Notes: a model not told the origin generated them from the letters alone. A stretch of DNA of 64,000 nt from Amborella trichopoda (GCF_000471905.2 NW_006494916.1:308970-372969), one strand, 5' to 3'. Shown: positions 22,346 through 35,953, counted from the first letter of the stretch. Program-made: numbers and translations.

Positions 22346-25300
22346 CAAGTCTCTCTTTAACTTCCCCATTTCTAGTCATGTGAATTCCTTAAATTTAGGA
22401 ATTCCCAATATATTTCATTCACAAACCTTATCTTCCACCTTTAATACAATAGAATTCTAGTTAGAAACCATTTGTTTTGTGCTTTGAAGCACATAGAAAT
22501 TTTAAAAAAATAAAATATATAGAAATTACATGAAATATCAATGCCAAGAGGCATCTCATGCTTATATGCATGGATATATGCACTGGTGCAACCTGAACTC
22601 TGCTCCTTACAATTTAATCTTCAAGTAGTGTAGATAGGTTGTTGTCTCTCTCTGTAGAATTATCAACATGCAGTTGAAGGGCTCTATTAGAAGCTCGTAT
22701 TCCCTACTAAATGTGTAAAAATAAGAAGGGATAAAAGGTTGGCCACTCTCTCCTCTACTCTTTCCCTTTCTATCATGATAAATCAATGGAATGCTAGACT
22801 CGTGAAAATAATAATCTACAGTCCCCCTTCACTATATTACTGTGTATGATTTAGGATGAGATAAGCATGGAAAACAGTAATGTTTATCTAAATCCATCAG
22901 TTGGAGCCAACTCTCTGAGAGAGTAGTTCGATGAGATAAGTATGACATGCAAATTTAAGATTAGAACACCTCCAAGAGGTTATGAAGGTGAGCATGAATT
23001 TCATGAAGTCAAGGGACTCTGATAAATGAGTTTGAACTCACAACTGATAATATTTTCTATGATATTGATGGAAAGAGTCAAGGGAGAGTGGTTATTTGGA
23101 GCCACTATCAGTCAAGTCTGTATATTATTATTGCATGTTGAATCCAATTGATGTCGCTTTTTTTATGATGAATCCTTGGTAATAAAGGACTCAAAGATGA
23201 ATCCAATGGTCCCAATCTCACCCCTAATGGATCAATAACAAGGAAGATATTGTTCATCGAAGGTGGCACATTTTTTATTGCAAATTGTGATAGCAAATCT
23301 AGTCATTGCGGATCAATCTGCTTTCTTCTTTAGGGACATGGAGTCTAATAATCTTGTAAAAAAGTTCACGATACATGTCTTCACAAAATTTGAAGCAAAA
23401 AAACTAAATATCTTACAAGATATTTAAGACCTGGTGATTAAGGTTTTGTACAATTTTATGCCCAACATAGCGAAGTTATCCCCTCTCACATGGGGGTTCC
23501 ATAAAACGTCATCCTCTCGTAGCTGATAGAGCTTTGAGTTACGAATCTATTGGTTCATTTCCCCAGAGAAAAATCCTTGTAGATCGAGAAAGATCTCAAT
23601 TTTAGTGATCGAATGTCATCATGTCTATAAAGAATGTACCTGGTAGCTGACAGATATAAATCTGGGCTACCTTCAAGTATAGATAAGTGGTCAAATCATC
23701 TCCAAATGACTTGAAAATTTAGGAATAGAGTTAGCGTGCCTCTTGTATGATTTTCAAAAGTTTTGGATAAATTCCCCAACTAATATGATGAGGTCGGTAG
23801 TCAAGGCATATCCTAGCGATTGAGGAATCTAGATGACGAACCAAATGATGTTCAATTTGTATGATACTTAGACAAAGGCATAAAGGTGTTATTTATCATA
23901 TCTGCAAAGTTTCACCTCATTTTGATATACTTTGATGAGTTTTCATAAGATTTGGCTGTCAAACACCATTTTGATAGATGATGGATCAGAAGAGACATCA
24001 CGTCATATCCAAAGTCATCCAATATCGTGTGGAGTGGCATATAGCAGCCATTGAAATGTGAGTCCCAAAGTTTGGTCTCAAATTGTAAGGTTTGATAATG
24101 GTTATAATTGGTCAGTCGTCAAGATGTATATGGTGACCGGCTATCAGGGTTTTAAAGGTATATCGGGGGCCTTTATGGCAAGTCTTGGCTTGGTTACACC
24201 CGATTATGACATTTGAAGTATTCTTGTAAATATAACGTTTTATAATTATATCATGAAATCATTCTTGTTAGCTATGTATCATCTACTAAGCATATATGAG
24301 CTTAATGTCTGCTCAACATCTAATTTTATATAGCTCCTTATCTTTGATTGTGAATCTTCTAAGTGTGTTATCCTTGGCATCATGACTCAAAAACACATCC
24401 AATAATAGGCTGATTGCTAGGTTGAGAAGATTACATCCCTAGAATTTGAGGTCTTAAATATTTTCCTAGATAGGGTATTTACACAAGGAAGCATATGAGG
24501 TTTTTAAAAAGGTGCATTAAGCATTAACAAACAAATGATCACCAATAACAAGCTCAATAGGAGCATATTATAAACTTGCGCCCTTTTTAAAAGACCTACT
24601 TTGGAGTATTTTAGCTTTCTAAATTTTGGAATCTAAACTTAAGAATCATTAGATGAGTATTTTTAAGAAAGAAATTATAATTGTATTTTTAGTTTCTAAA
24701 GAATAGCTCTAACCTTCCTAGGGTTCAATTATGGAATTTTTTTTCTGGCATGTACAAAATGTGTACAACCCATTTTTTTTACGTTGGTAACAATATTGAA
24801 AAAATTATACCTAGTGTGGAAATACCTTTAGATAACGTTTTGCCCTCAAAGCATGAAGTATTTAGACAAAACAAGAATGCAACATTTAATAACTTTCAGT
24901 TTTGCTTGTCATAATCACCTAAAATGGCCAACTAAATTTTACCATCAATTTTTTCATTTGTAGATCTATTAGAAGTGGATAAGAGAAGTTTGCTTTTTGA
25001 ATTATGAAATTTTATAATTAATATTTGGAGATGCTTTTAAGTACTGTGAACGATTCTAGGCTCCCACACCAGCATTTTTGCCATTCACTCCTAGGAGTAA
25101 AATACAATCAAGGAGTATTTTAGACCCACAAGTTTTGGGGATGTAATCTTATCACAAAACTCAAAACAAAAGGAAAAGAAAAAAAAAAAAAACATGAAAC
25201 GCACTTTTTGCCAAAAAAGAATGTTGTAAGATCGAAAATAAAATATGCCTAAAGAATGTTGTAAGATCGAATATAAAATGTCTTATTTTTAGATGATTTG

Positions 25301-25658
25301 TTACAAGATGCACTACTTTTGGGACTTGAAAATCGTTTTTTTTACTTTTGGAAGGTTTTCTAACATCGAATCACTATTTTCTCTTGGATTTTAAACGTGC
25401 ACTTTAATTCTATAGGATAACTCTGCCCCCTTATATAAACATTTTCCAATTCTAAAACATGTACAATGGAGCCTAAATACAACACAAGATAAGAACATTA
25501 ACATAAAGAAGATGAGGAAAGGTACACAAGTAATATAATAGATGTTGAGTCTTCTTTAATGGAAAATATTAAGAGTAAAGTAATGTGATACGAATAAACA
25601 ACAAGAGTAAAACTTGCACTTGTTCATGAGTTTCTTCAAACTTGTGTGGGCTTTGTAG
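22340..25658. other. Non-coding stretch
   Basis: No gene seen. 22870-24250 reads like an old LTR in style (repeated phrases with TTTCACCTCATTTTGA and TTTTCATAAGATTTGG), but no partner copy or terminal motif was found. 25219-25285 is a tandem duplication of about 35 bp containing GAATGTTGTAAGATCGAA. The rest is AT-rich. Confidence 0.45.
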
Positions 25659-25806
25659 TCAGTGGTATACACCCCCCTTCTCACGGCATAACATGATTGC
25701 CTGGTCTAACATGTCCTCCACTTTGTACTTGAACTTGAACCCAAGATTTGTGAGTTTCTTGGAGGAAAGGTGAAGTGGCTCCAAGGTCTCATGACAATCT
25801 TTGAAC
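25659..25806 (-). pseudogene. DFR-like last exon
   Basis: Acceptor GAAAG, then FKDCHETLEPLHLSSKKLTN, LGFKFKYKVEDMLDQAIMLC and REKGGVYH before TGA at 25659-25661. Open over its whole length and in phase with the previous donor. The C-terminus matches the family pattern of FSSKKLxDLGFxFKY then CREKG. Confidence 0.9.
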
Positions 25807-27283
25807 CTTTCAATTACCCCAACAACTCAGTAGCATGCTTTATTGAGTGAAAAATATTAAAGAACCCTCTATAGATATTCTCGATTAAAAATGTTTCAAA
25901 TAAATTGTGTATTTCATGGATTGTAATTTCATTTACATGTTTATTTATGAAGTTGATAGTTAGGATTAGGACACCCGTGTATTATTTACTAGGTGTCATG
26001 ATTATTAAATGATTCTCTTGAATAAAACTTCCGTAGTGTCTATTCAGTGGATATGGAGGGCAAACTAGCTCATGTTTCTCTTTAAGGACAAATAATTTAT
26101 TGAAATAATTATTGTCCATAACCATGGAGCCTAGTAAAATACGGATAAAATGATAAAAATATACTAATATTTAAAATATGCTATTGAAAATTCATCTTTA
26201 TTCTTGCCAAATGGCTGATTCCTTTAAAGATTTTGTTTATTTTCCCCTTATTAATTTATTTGGTATAAGTTCTACTTGAAGCCCACTTCATTTAACATCC
26301 TTTTATATGTTCCTGAATAATTTATGATAATGAGCAAACTCGTTGATTCCAAATATAATTTACTTCCCTAAATTGAGAACTTTTTTTATCAAATTCAAGT
26401 GGAATTCTTTCATTCTGTTTGATTTAAAAAGAAAACAAATAAAACACACTTTTGTCTCTCTCTTTTTAAGCATGAGAGACAAAGATCACAATTGCCCATC
26501 ATCCATGCATAGAACATATTAAGATTTGGGAAAGTCTTTCACAATTATGAAAGAAAGAAGCATAGTCTTATAAATAAGTTGTGACCATCTAAATTCTTTG
26601 CATATGTTTCCATTGTATATATGGATTGTTTGAATTGCTAACTTGGCTTTTTATTAAGTAAAAATATGAAATCAAGTAGGAAAACCCCTTGCCAGGCTAT
26701 ATTTATAAGGGGATGGATATGTTCATCAGTGTCTCACATGAAATTAAGTGTCACAAATGCCGACATAAAAATTGAACTATTGAACATGGCATATCAGTAC
26801 TTTGGGAGGTGGTATGATATGTGATCTAAAGTACTTTCATGCAAGTATTTCAACAATAAAGGTTAATAAGTATATGAAGGGCAAGAGTGTTATATTCTTG
26901 GTGTGTCAAGTATTATCCATAGCTCTCTTTGCAATCACAATAATTCCCTAGCCTGCTTCCCCCAAAGGAAATATCCTTAGAACATAACCTCTCATATTTA
27001 AAGAATGACCAAAATACCATCAAGTTCCTTAAAATTGTTTTTTAGTACCCCAAACGCCCCCCGCCCTGCAAAAAAAAACGAAAAAGAAAAAAAAAAGAAA
27101 ATAAAGAAACCTCCCTCCTCCTTCCTCTTCTCTTCAGTAGGATTTGTAATTTGAACATAGTAAAATTCATAATTTTTGCTTCCATTTCTTGACAATTCCT
27201 AATATAGCCTTGATGCTTCATGCCAATCTTTGAAATCAAGGATCATTAGAAAAAGAAACAAAAATAGTGGAAGTAGTACTTAC

Positions 27284-27475
27284 CCTATAGGGATGTCATA
27301 CTCCGGGTATCTCTCCCTCATCATTTTGGCCAATTGAAGGATGGTTTGGTCATGTGAAGAGCAAATGTATCTTCTCTTTGCATCAGGATGCTCATAGAGG
27401 AAGATGTGAGCATTGCATAGTCATCCACATGTACCAGACCATGTTACATCAAAACAGAATAACAAGCCTCATTTC
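27284..27475 (-). pseudogene. DFR-like exon 5 with a stop and a frameshift
   Basis: Encodes NEACYSVLM, then TAA at 27444-27446, then [11 protein letters not shown]. One base is missing near 27410-27411, after which [20 protein letters not shown] and [16 protein letters not shown] continue in the next frame. The exon is 192 bp, one short of what the flanking intron phases need. Acceptor CATAG, donor GTAAGT. Confidence 0.9.
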
Positions 27476-27664
27476 CTATGATGTAAATCAAACACAAAAC
27501 CCTCGATATGACAATCATCTTTATATGTTATAAACTATAAAGTTCAGAGATTTTGTAAGTCTCTCCCCTCCCCGGAAAAAAACGTTTTCTAGCCCTTGGA
27601 TCAGTCTGTGTTCTCATACTTATTCATAATTAGGAAACATAAAAATAAAGTTAGAGGTACATAC

Positions 27665-27824
27665 TTGTGATTAGTGCTAAGGCAGCTTTGATGCTTTCGG
27701 GAATATTTTGCATAATGAAGGGCTCGACTATGACAGACGGTGCAACGGTAACAACCTCCAACTTATTTTCTTCGACAAAGTTTAATCCTGCTCTCTCAGC
27801 CAGGGTCTTGGACACAAGATACAT
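27665..27824 (-). pseudogene. DFR-like exon 4
   Basis: 160 bp, open. Encodes MYLVSKTLAERAGLNFVEEN, with the Y-x-x-x-K pair of short-chain reductases, then VVTVAPSVIVEPFIM and IPESIKAALALIT. Acceptor TCAATAG, donor GTATGT. The last exon base is A where G is usual in the family (changing the first codon of the next block from glycine to arginine). Confidence 0.92.
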
Positions 27825-28546
27825 CTATTGACAAAATTACAACAATTATGAATTCTGCAATCTATTTTTTTGCCAAAACAAAAGGACAATCTTTGTAATC
27901 TACATCAAACATAGACTCACATCTAAGTTGCAAGTGTTCAATGTGTTTGACATGAAAAGTGTTTGTTAGTCATGTTTGACAGTAGGAAAATAAAAGCAAT
28001 GTAATCTCATCTTGAGAGTGTCATGACACTTGAGAAGATGTATCTTTGAAAAACAGCCCATCTTTTTTTACCGTAGGGGTTAAGGCCCCTTCAAATAATT
28101 GAAGCTTCTTTAGTTATGGACATTAAAAAAGAAACTAACATCGTCAGTAGTAGCAGTAGTTGTTATTATTGTTGTTGTTGTTTTATTATTAGGTTGAAAA
28201 ATTATTCTGTTATGAATTGAGGATATTTATATGTACAAATTTCTATTATTATTATTGTATTAGTAACAACAAAATTTTACTTATCACCTCTATTTTATTT
28301 TGAGGAAGATTTTCACAAACCGATATCTAAGATTTGATTTGTGAAATTCTTACATTCAACAAGGACGCTTTGGATGATCTCATCTTTACAAGAGAAGAAA
28401 ATTCATTTGAGTTTACATATGGGAGTATTAGCTCTGGAAACAAAGAAATCAATTATTTTATATGCTATAATTGCATATTATTGCCAAGTTCTAAACATTC
28501 CTTTTATTCTTTCTAAAGCATGTGCTCATGCTAAATTGGTTGTCAT

Positions 28547-28548
<2 letters not shown>

Positions 28549-28582
<34 letters not shown>
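28549..28582. repeat. GA/CT microsatellite at a splice donor
   Basis: Seventeen or so AG units on the plus strand. Read on the minus strand, it starts within six bases of the donor GTATCT of DFR-like exon 3. Confidence 0.95.
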
Positions 28583-28583
<1 letters not shown>

Positions 28584-28584
28584 C

Positions 28585-28779
28585 CCATCCCCACTTCTTA
28601 GAACTTCTGCAAAACTCAACATCAATCCAAGAGCTCTCGTCATATTCAGAGAGTTGATGATCTTGAGCAATAATAGCTACAACTGAAGACGTGAAAATGA
28701 CATGCCTCACAAATTTGGCCTTAATGCATGCACGCAATATGTCTAATGTCCCATTTACTGTAGGTTTTATCACTTCATT
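28585..28779 (-). pseudogene. DFR-like exon 3
   Basis: 195 bp, 65 whole codons, open throughout. Begins NEVIKPTVNGTLDILRACIK, continues with RHVIFTSSVVAI, where the second serine of TSS is the usual catalytic serine, and ends CRSSKKWGW. The acceptor is ACACAG. The donor GTATCT runs straight into a CT repeat. Confidence 0.92.
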
Positions 28780-29669
28780 CTGTGTTCAAATAACACAAAA
28801 GATTTTTTTTTAAAAAAAAAGAGGGTTTAGGAATATATGTGACAACAATGTCACTCAATTGATATTAAGAAATTGGAGGAGAGATTATCATAAGCATCAA
28901 CAAAATTACTACAACGTCAAGCCCCTACATCGTAGCATAAACTGCAAAACTGGAGAGCTACACATTTCTTGCTTTAAGGACTATTAGTGGATAACATAAA
29001 TAATAGAAGTGCTACATAAAATGTATATTGTGAATACACTAGTTAAGAAATGTATTTCATTGACAACATATATAGAGAGGTAGGTGTAGTAACTTGTATT
29101 TATGATAAGATTGGATGTGTTATAGGTGTCAACAATATCTTGATATTCCTGTTGCGTCTTGCTATGTATATATACAAGGTTTGTATATTTAATAAATACA
29201 TTGATATACAGTGAGTTCTCTTTAGAGAAACTTGATAATCTATCATGGGATGACAAACCTAGTTCATCTTTGTCTATTGCATGACTATGCCATTGCCAGA
29301 GACCACCTTGCGGCAGCAAATTCACTCTTGGATTTAGACAATCCGTGCTTCGATCTAATGAACATCATCAGTCACAGATAAGCATGCTACACTTCTAAAT
29401 ACTATTGTGGCAAGTCCAATGCAGTGTTTCCAATACAGCAATTACATAGTACAGCTTATCGACTACAGCAATTACATAGTACAATGGCTCCAATGAATTA
29501 ATTCTAATGTCGTGACTCCATAGCAACATATGCGCAACAATTATTCTTTTGTTTATTCTCCTCCTAATTAAAGAACAGGGACTGATTTCTTGAGAGAGAT
29601 ACAATTATTGAGGACTACAACTCATGGCAAGTTTTTATTCTATTATTAATTTTAGTCATTTGTTGAAAC

Positions 29670-30200
29670 TGTATCAGATGGCTTTCTCTGACTCTGCTAA
29701 AGCCATCATTATTAAACTTGACGGGTTAAACTATAGTCATTGGTTCTACCTTACAAGAAACTACATAAGTATATTACGAGGAACAAATCATCTGATAAAT
29801 TGAATGGAGGAGAGTTTGAATCCAACTTAGAGGAATGGAAGATAAACAATCATAAGATTGTCTTATGGATTGCCAACTCTGTTATATCGTCAATCAGTTT
29901 GCAAGTTCAGAAGTTTGAAACTACCTAAGAGGTTCAAGACTTCTTTGCCTCTTGGTATGTTCAATCCAACTTTACCTGCATATATAAATTCAAGATGGAT
30001 ATTTGATTTGGAAGTAAAAAAAAGGACAAAAGTCTCCGATCTTCATTTCCAGATGTCAATTATTTGGAATCAATTAGCCATAATGGAACCAAAGGGGATT
30101 GCTGATTTGAAAATCTATTATATGCCTAGAGAAGAGATGTGATTGATACATGTTTTTATGGCGCTACAAGATGATTTCAAGCTAGTTCGAGCATAAAGAA
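29670..30200 (+). pseudogene. LTR-retrotransposon gag relic (Copia-type N-terminus)
   Basis: GTATCAG at 29671-29677 looks like a worn primer-binding site (TGGTATCAGAGC type), directly followed by ATGGCTTTCTCTGAC, giving MAFSDSAKAIIIKLDGLNYS then HWFYL. Further blocks follow in changing frames: EFESNLEEWKINNHKIV, IANSVISSISLQVQKFET, and IIWNQLAIMEPKGIADLKIY. This is the N-terminal gag layout of plant Copia elements. No protease, integrase or RT follows, so only a fragment remains. It lies inside intron 2 of the DFR-like pseudogene, in the opposite direction. The preceding 29000-29660 may be its LTR, but no second LTR is seen. Confidence 0.7.
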
Positions 30201-30559
30201 TATATTCGTATGGCTAGAATGCATCATCTTAGGATCGCTACGCATCTCATACTTTTCAATTGTTATTGAAAGCATGGCTCGGACATGTATTAAGTTCAAT
30301 GTAGTTATTGCAAATAGCTTGGACAGCAAGCTTCAATTTGGCAACAGACTACGTCATATAAAAACCACAAATACTGTTAGTTATACTAATTGCAAGTTGG
30401 CAAAACATATTTCACTACCATTTTCTAATAGTGAAACTTGTTTTTTGTTCTACTTTTGATCTCATATATTCTGATTTGTAGAGTTTTAAGTACTCGTTAT
30501 TATGCGATGGTTTTCTTGATGACTTTTCTCTTTACACCTCAATATACTTGTTATATTCT

Positions 30560-30643
30560 AAGTGAATTGATTTTCAAATTTATGATGAGTCCTCTAATTT
30601 ATGATGATTTTCAAATTTATGATGATTTTCAAATTTATGATGA
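30560..30643. repeat. 18-bp tandem repeat
   Basis: AAATTTATGATGATTTTC-type units repeat three to four times. Confidence 0.9.
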
Positions 30644-31564
30644 AGTAGAACAACACCATCCACGTATCATTGATACCGCATGTTCCTTGTTGTTTTCCTC
30701 TTTTGCTCCGTGAAAATTTAGAGAGGCTATATATACTTCTATTTATGCCATCATTGTATCCCTCTTTTATTATAGGTAGATTTATTTGCACAGATTTTGG
30801 AAGCATCACCCCAAGCACCTGTGGCATTTCGACACCCAGTATGTCCTAGAAACCACTGGAAGCACCAATGCCAAACGTTGAGGCATTGAACAAGCTAATT
30901 TGGGTCCTAATTTGCAATACCCTCATTTTCCATGGCATAGGTTATCCTCAATAAAAACCTTGACCCTTAGGGTCTATTTGACTTAACCATGGATTTAATT
31001 GAAAATATCATATTCTAGCATATGCCACAAATTACATGACCTCACAATATAAACCGGAAAAATATATATTTTATTACTCAAGTCAAGCTTAAATATACCA
31101 TTATAGCAAAGATCATTTTCCACCAAACATCATATTTGGTCAAAATAATCTTATCAGATACTATGACCATCTTGAAACTTGTCTTATTCAATAAGAAACT
31201 GAAAACCAAATTCCTTCTAATTTAATGTAAATGAAATACATTTCTCAAAGTTAATACCTTAGTCCAACTGAATTTTATTCAAAAGTACATTTTCCAAGCA
31301 CCTTTGTAATAGCATGAGTTCCCATTACCCACAAGTTCACATCACTAGAAGAGCTCTTAGGTATTTGAAATATGAATAGTAGTTCCAATATCTACCCACC
31401 ATCCTTCCTCTTTGTTAATCATATTCATTTCATTGACCATGGGCAGTAGATTTTCCTTAATGATCACACTTACTTGGCTTCAAGGACTTTAAGGTCTCTT
31501 TTGGTATCGACATTCCTTTCATTATGATCACATTTGCAACAAATAAAGCAAGCTTTGTTTTGAT

Positions 31565-33543
31565 CAATGTTTAAGAACGTGGATCGGTGTCCCGGATCAG
31601 CCTTCCCCAAAATCGTGTCGAATTGATGGATCATTGTGTCGGATTGGAAAATTGGCCAAATTGGCAAGCTTCGTCGGAAATGATTTTAAAACAATTACTA
31701 TAAATCTCTAAAAATAGTGTTCTTTAACTTTCTAAAAGAAATTAGGAGTAGTACATTATGTACTTTCATTACTTTATAAAAATAGATAATATTGAGATGT
31801 TGTTTTCATGTCTAGATGTTTGTTAATCTTTCATTCATATCACTAGAAAAACGAGCCTAGAGCCATCAAGGATATAAATACAAAGTCCAAAATGGAACAC
31901 ACAACAACCAAAATACGACCTAATCCACTGTATTTTTATAGTGTGAGCGAAACAAGAACATATATTGGTCAAAATCCCTACTGTTATTTAGCAAAATAAT
32001 TTAATTACAAATTTTGTACTAAGAACATACATATGTTTTATATATTAAGAATAATTTAATAATGTATTGAGAATATACATTTTATGGCATTAAAAAAATT
32101 GAAGATAAAATTGAGAAATACATGTTATTTTCCCATGATAATTATAACATGACATACAATTGAATATAATTACAAGAAAATCAAAAAAAAATGTATTATT
32201 ATACTATGTGTCTAAAAATTCATGACATATATTTGTTAAAATTCCTAATTTTAATCTACAAATTAATTTAAAAGTAATTACTCAAAAAACCGTAAAATGT
32301 ATATTGTGAAATCAACATAGAAATCATATTCAATCATATAAATCAACTTCATGATCTTGTAGAGAAAATCAGTTGCTTCAAAACGCGTCAAACTTTACAG
32401 AAAATGGAACAAAATTGAGGCCATAATAAAAAAAATGGTGGATAAGTCCTAAATTGCTATAAAAACTACAAAGTATTTCAAAAACGAATTCATATAACAA
32501 AAAACCAAATGATAAATCATAATACTACATAAATTACAAATTGAAACTATCATGATCAAAGTACATACCTCAGTTGGATTTGAATTGACTTAGAATGATA
32601 AAAAATAAAGAATTTCAGAATCCAGTGAAGAGCACAATTTCTTGAAAAATCGACCAACAAGCCTTATTTAATGAGAAAAATAAGCATCACAATCATCTGC
32701 AGAACACAATTATCTTCAAAACCCCTTTGATATTATTCCAAATAATGCAAATAATCACCTGAAATCAACAAGTTTGGGAAAAAATTAAATAGAACTCGTG
32801 AACTGTTTTGCAATCAACAATGCTGGAAATCGATTTCTTAAAAAATCGAGCAACAATAGTAAGCTTAATCACATAAACATGCTCTACAATCTTCTGAAGG
32901 ACATAATTTCCTTCAAAACTCCTCTAATTTATATCAAAATTGATCACAATATCATCAAAAATTCAAACAATGGCGGAAAAAAGGTATGTTGTGAACTGTT
33001 TTTCAAAATCTGTAGCTGAAAATCAATTGCTTCACAAATCGAGCCACAATACTTGCCTAATCACACAAACACGCTCTACAATCTTCTGAATAACAAAATT
33101 TCCTTTAAAACCCCTCTAATTTGAATTAAAATGAAACACAATAACACTGGAAACCCAAAGAGTGGCAAAAAAAGGTATGCCGTGAACTGTTTTTCAAAAT
33201 CCGTGGTTGGAAAATGCATTTCGTGATTCAATCATGTGATTTCATTCTTTTGTAAAAACCAATTATTGTTGACAACAATGGACTGGGGATGTCTGCAATG
33301 GGCTCAATAATTCAACAAAAAGGAGATTCACATGAATAAGTATTGTTCATCTAATTTTCTTTACGGACTTGACAATTTCTATGGTGGATCAGTGATTCAT
33401 GATGTCATCGAGCGATTTACTGTTAAAAATCATCCGGATCCCCTTTTTTTAGTAGATCCGAATGGGTGCCACTGATACTCGATCCAGATCGCCCCGATTC
33501 CTGATCGGAGCGGAATTTTTTTGAACTCTGGTTTTGAGCATTG
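31565..33543. mobile_element. Possible non-autonomous DNA transposon with an internal array
   Basis: The left end CAATGTTTAAGAAC and the inverse of the right end, CAATGCTCAAAACC, agree at 11 of 14 positions. Just inside both ends the sequence is GATC/CCGG-rich (GGATCGGTGTCCCGGATC on the left, GATCCAGATCGCCCCGATTC on the right), unlike the AT-rich surroundings. The middle is AT-rich with a roughly 190-bp tandem array. No target duplication was found and there is no coding frame, so the call is tentative. Confidence 0.4.
32630..33210. repeat. About 190-bp tandem array, three units
   Basis: Equivalent points fall at 32683 (GCATCACAATCATCTG), 32881 (GCTCTACAATCTTCTG) and 33073 (GCTCTACAATCTTCTG), giving periods of 198 and 192 bp. 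Units share AAAAATCGAGC, CCTCTAATTT and GTGAACTGTTTT. A weaker fourth copy may lie at about 32340-32450. Confidence 0.85.
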
Positions 33544-35600
33544 TCCTTAAATTTGAGCTCTTCAAGATTTTCCTTGGTCAGAATTTCTGATAATTCCTCT
33601 TACTTATCTAAAAGTCTATACTTTTCTTCAATTCGAAGTGAATATTGAAGTTAGTAAGTATCAACAATTTTTATGCTTCATTTTCATCTGATAAGTTTTC
33701 TATGATGGGGAAATCTTGTGTGTAGCAGTTCCCACTTAGAAGTATTCACCTAAATGAATTATGTAATTCTAAGTTCAATTACAATAAGTTGCAAATCGTA
33801 GGGTGGGTTGAGTCTCCACTTATTGCTAGTGAACTTACATTAATAATTCAAAATTAAAAATCTTTTATTGCCCAATTGCTTTATATGATACTTTGTCTCC
33901 AATAGGTCAGTGAGAATGAGCGGATGTGTTCTTTGCATATATAATTGTCCTTCTTCCACGTTTGTCACTATTAGAACTACTTTAGGGGCTCATCGTCACT
34001 AGGTGGTGGTAAATCTAAGAATTGATCCATGCTAACATAAATCACCTTGAGTATAATCAATAAGAAAATTAATTTATATTGCCACCTTTTGCAGTTTGTT
34101 CTATTAAATCAATCAAGTTTGGTAAAATCTTGATTCATCACAATAAAGCATAGTGGAGGTTTCTAAAATACCAACAAAGGATGGAGCTTCCTATTTGTAG
34201 GCACACTACGACGTTGTCCCAATTTTCAAACAATCATTAGCCCTCAAACATCCAAAAATCAATTTTCAAGCAACTACTAACTGTCTCAACTAGCACACAA
34301 TATCCAATGACTAAAAAAGAAACATGGTGCTGCTGCTTGCGCATCTCCAATATGACTTAAGTAAAACGAGTACACACAATGACTCAAAAAGATTGCAAGC
34401 TCGATCAGCACCTATGCATTGGTTAAGAATGCTCTGTGAGCATAGAAAAATGTACCTCAAATGCCCTCATGTGCATGGGTCTCATGCTACATGTAACTAT
34501 GCACAAGCCCTTGTACTTTTTCCTTGTTTCATGAACATAAAACTCAAAAGTGCTTCTACAAAAATATATAACTTTCCTTTTTCTATTATTCAAGTTGACT
34601 AAAAAACCCACAACGTCTCTTTATAAAAAACATCATTTTACGAACATTATAATATTAAATTATATTGCTATGAAATACAACCCAATATTTAACAAAACTA
34701 AAATACTTACAAAGAGAAAACCCAATTGGAAAATGTAAATTTTGAGGGCGATTAATGAGAGAAAGAATGGGCTTATGAGCTACTGAGAAAAATAACGTGG
34801 GATGCCTGGCCATTCCATGAAGAGGGAAGCTGCTCATTTGGTAATTTTTTACCTTTTTCATAGATTTTTCTTTAATTTGGAGAGGGTCCCATAATCCAAT
34901 TCAACTCAAGCGTACTCCATAAATCGAAGTGTACTCCTCAAAGGAAAAGCTCAAGATTATTTATTATTATTTTTTAATATAGTTTTTGAGTAAGGTTTTC
35001 AGTCTTCTTTAATATATTAACAAGTTAGGCGCTTGGGTGAATAAGAGATTTGAGAAGTGGGAGAGGATTGCATATGTTGTGAGCTAGAGGGATCATACCA
35101 CATATTATAGGAATGCGGTCCAGCCCGCACGAAACAATTTTTCATAACTTAAAAGTTGCCGAACTTATTAAACATTCCCCAACCTACACCGAAGCTCCTA
35201 CTGTAGAACACACGTATGCACCAAGCAAAGTCATTTTTCATATAAAGAAATAAGTTAATAACTCAAAACCTTGCTGAACTTATACCAAAGCTATTATTGA
35301 AAATAAGCATGCGTGAAGCAAAGTATTGATAGAAGTATCTTACCATATGTAGGTAAGGTTTTACTCCCCATTAAACATCATGCATCTTTGTCCTTTTCAA
35401 TTAATTTTCATTTCTTGGCAATGTTCTAAGAATTAAACCAAACTACTTGGTTTAACTTATCAAAATTAATCAAACTAATTTTGACTGATTTTTTAACAAA
35501 TGGGTTAATCCCACAAAAGAATTCAGGTAGTGATATGATAGGTTGGACCAGGTAGTCCAATCTGGTCTTGATAATAAGATAAATATATTTCTTGGGATTT
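33544..35600. other. Non-coding intron sequence of the DFR-like pseudogene
   Basis: AT-rich. No gene or clear repeat family seen. Confidence 0.5.
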
Positions 35601-35817
35601 TATACTATGAGATCATTTACCATTGGTACAATGAAGTGACAAGTTTCTACAACATTCCAAGGTGAAATCTAACAGCTTGGATGTATTACCGAATTCAAGA
35701 AAATTTCATTTGAACTTTGAGCCTGGTATGTGGCATAAATGAAACCACAATTTCACATCTGATGTGCAAGATTAATTGTGAACTCTATATACCAAAGATA
35801 AATGGTCTCATTATATA
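35601..35817. mobile_element. MITE copy A (family with TATACTATGAGACCATTTA ends)
   Basis: Left end TATACTATGAGATCATTTAC; the inverse of the right end is TATATAATGAGACCATTTAT. About 217 bp, with the inner phrase TTTGAACTTTGAGC shared with the other copies. Inside intron 2 of the DFR-like pseudogene. Confidence 0.75.
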
Positions 35818-35953
35818 TTTTTCATATATATAAAGTACCCCTTATTGAAATTCATACGAGTCAACTATCAAAAAAGAATTGAAATAAATTTCATTTCAAA
35901 TATGGATTCCCCAAAAACCCCTAGAAAATAAAAGAAATGGAAAGAAAGCTGAC

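Noticed and set aside
22340-25600. Whole stretch as another LTR element
   Set aside because: The style is suggestive, but no paired repeat, primer site or coding block was found.
31470-31667. CFICCKCDHNERN phrase on the minus strand as a gag zinc knuckle
   Set aside because: The spacing lacks the final cysteine and no gag blocks surround it; too weak to call.
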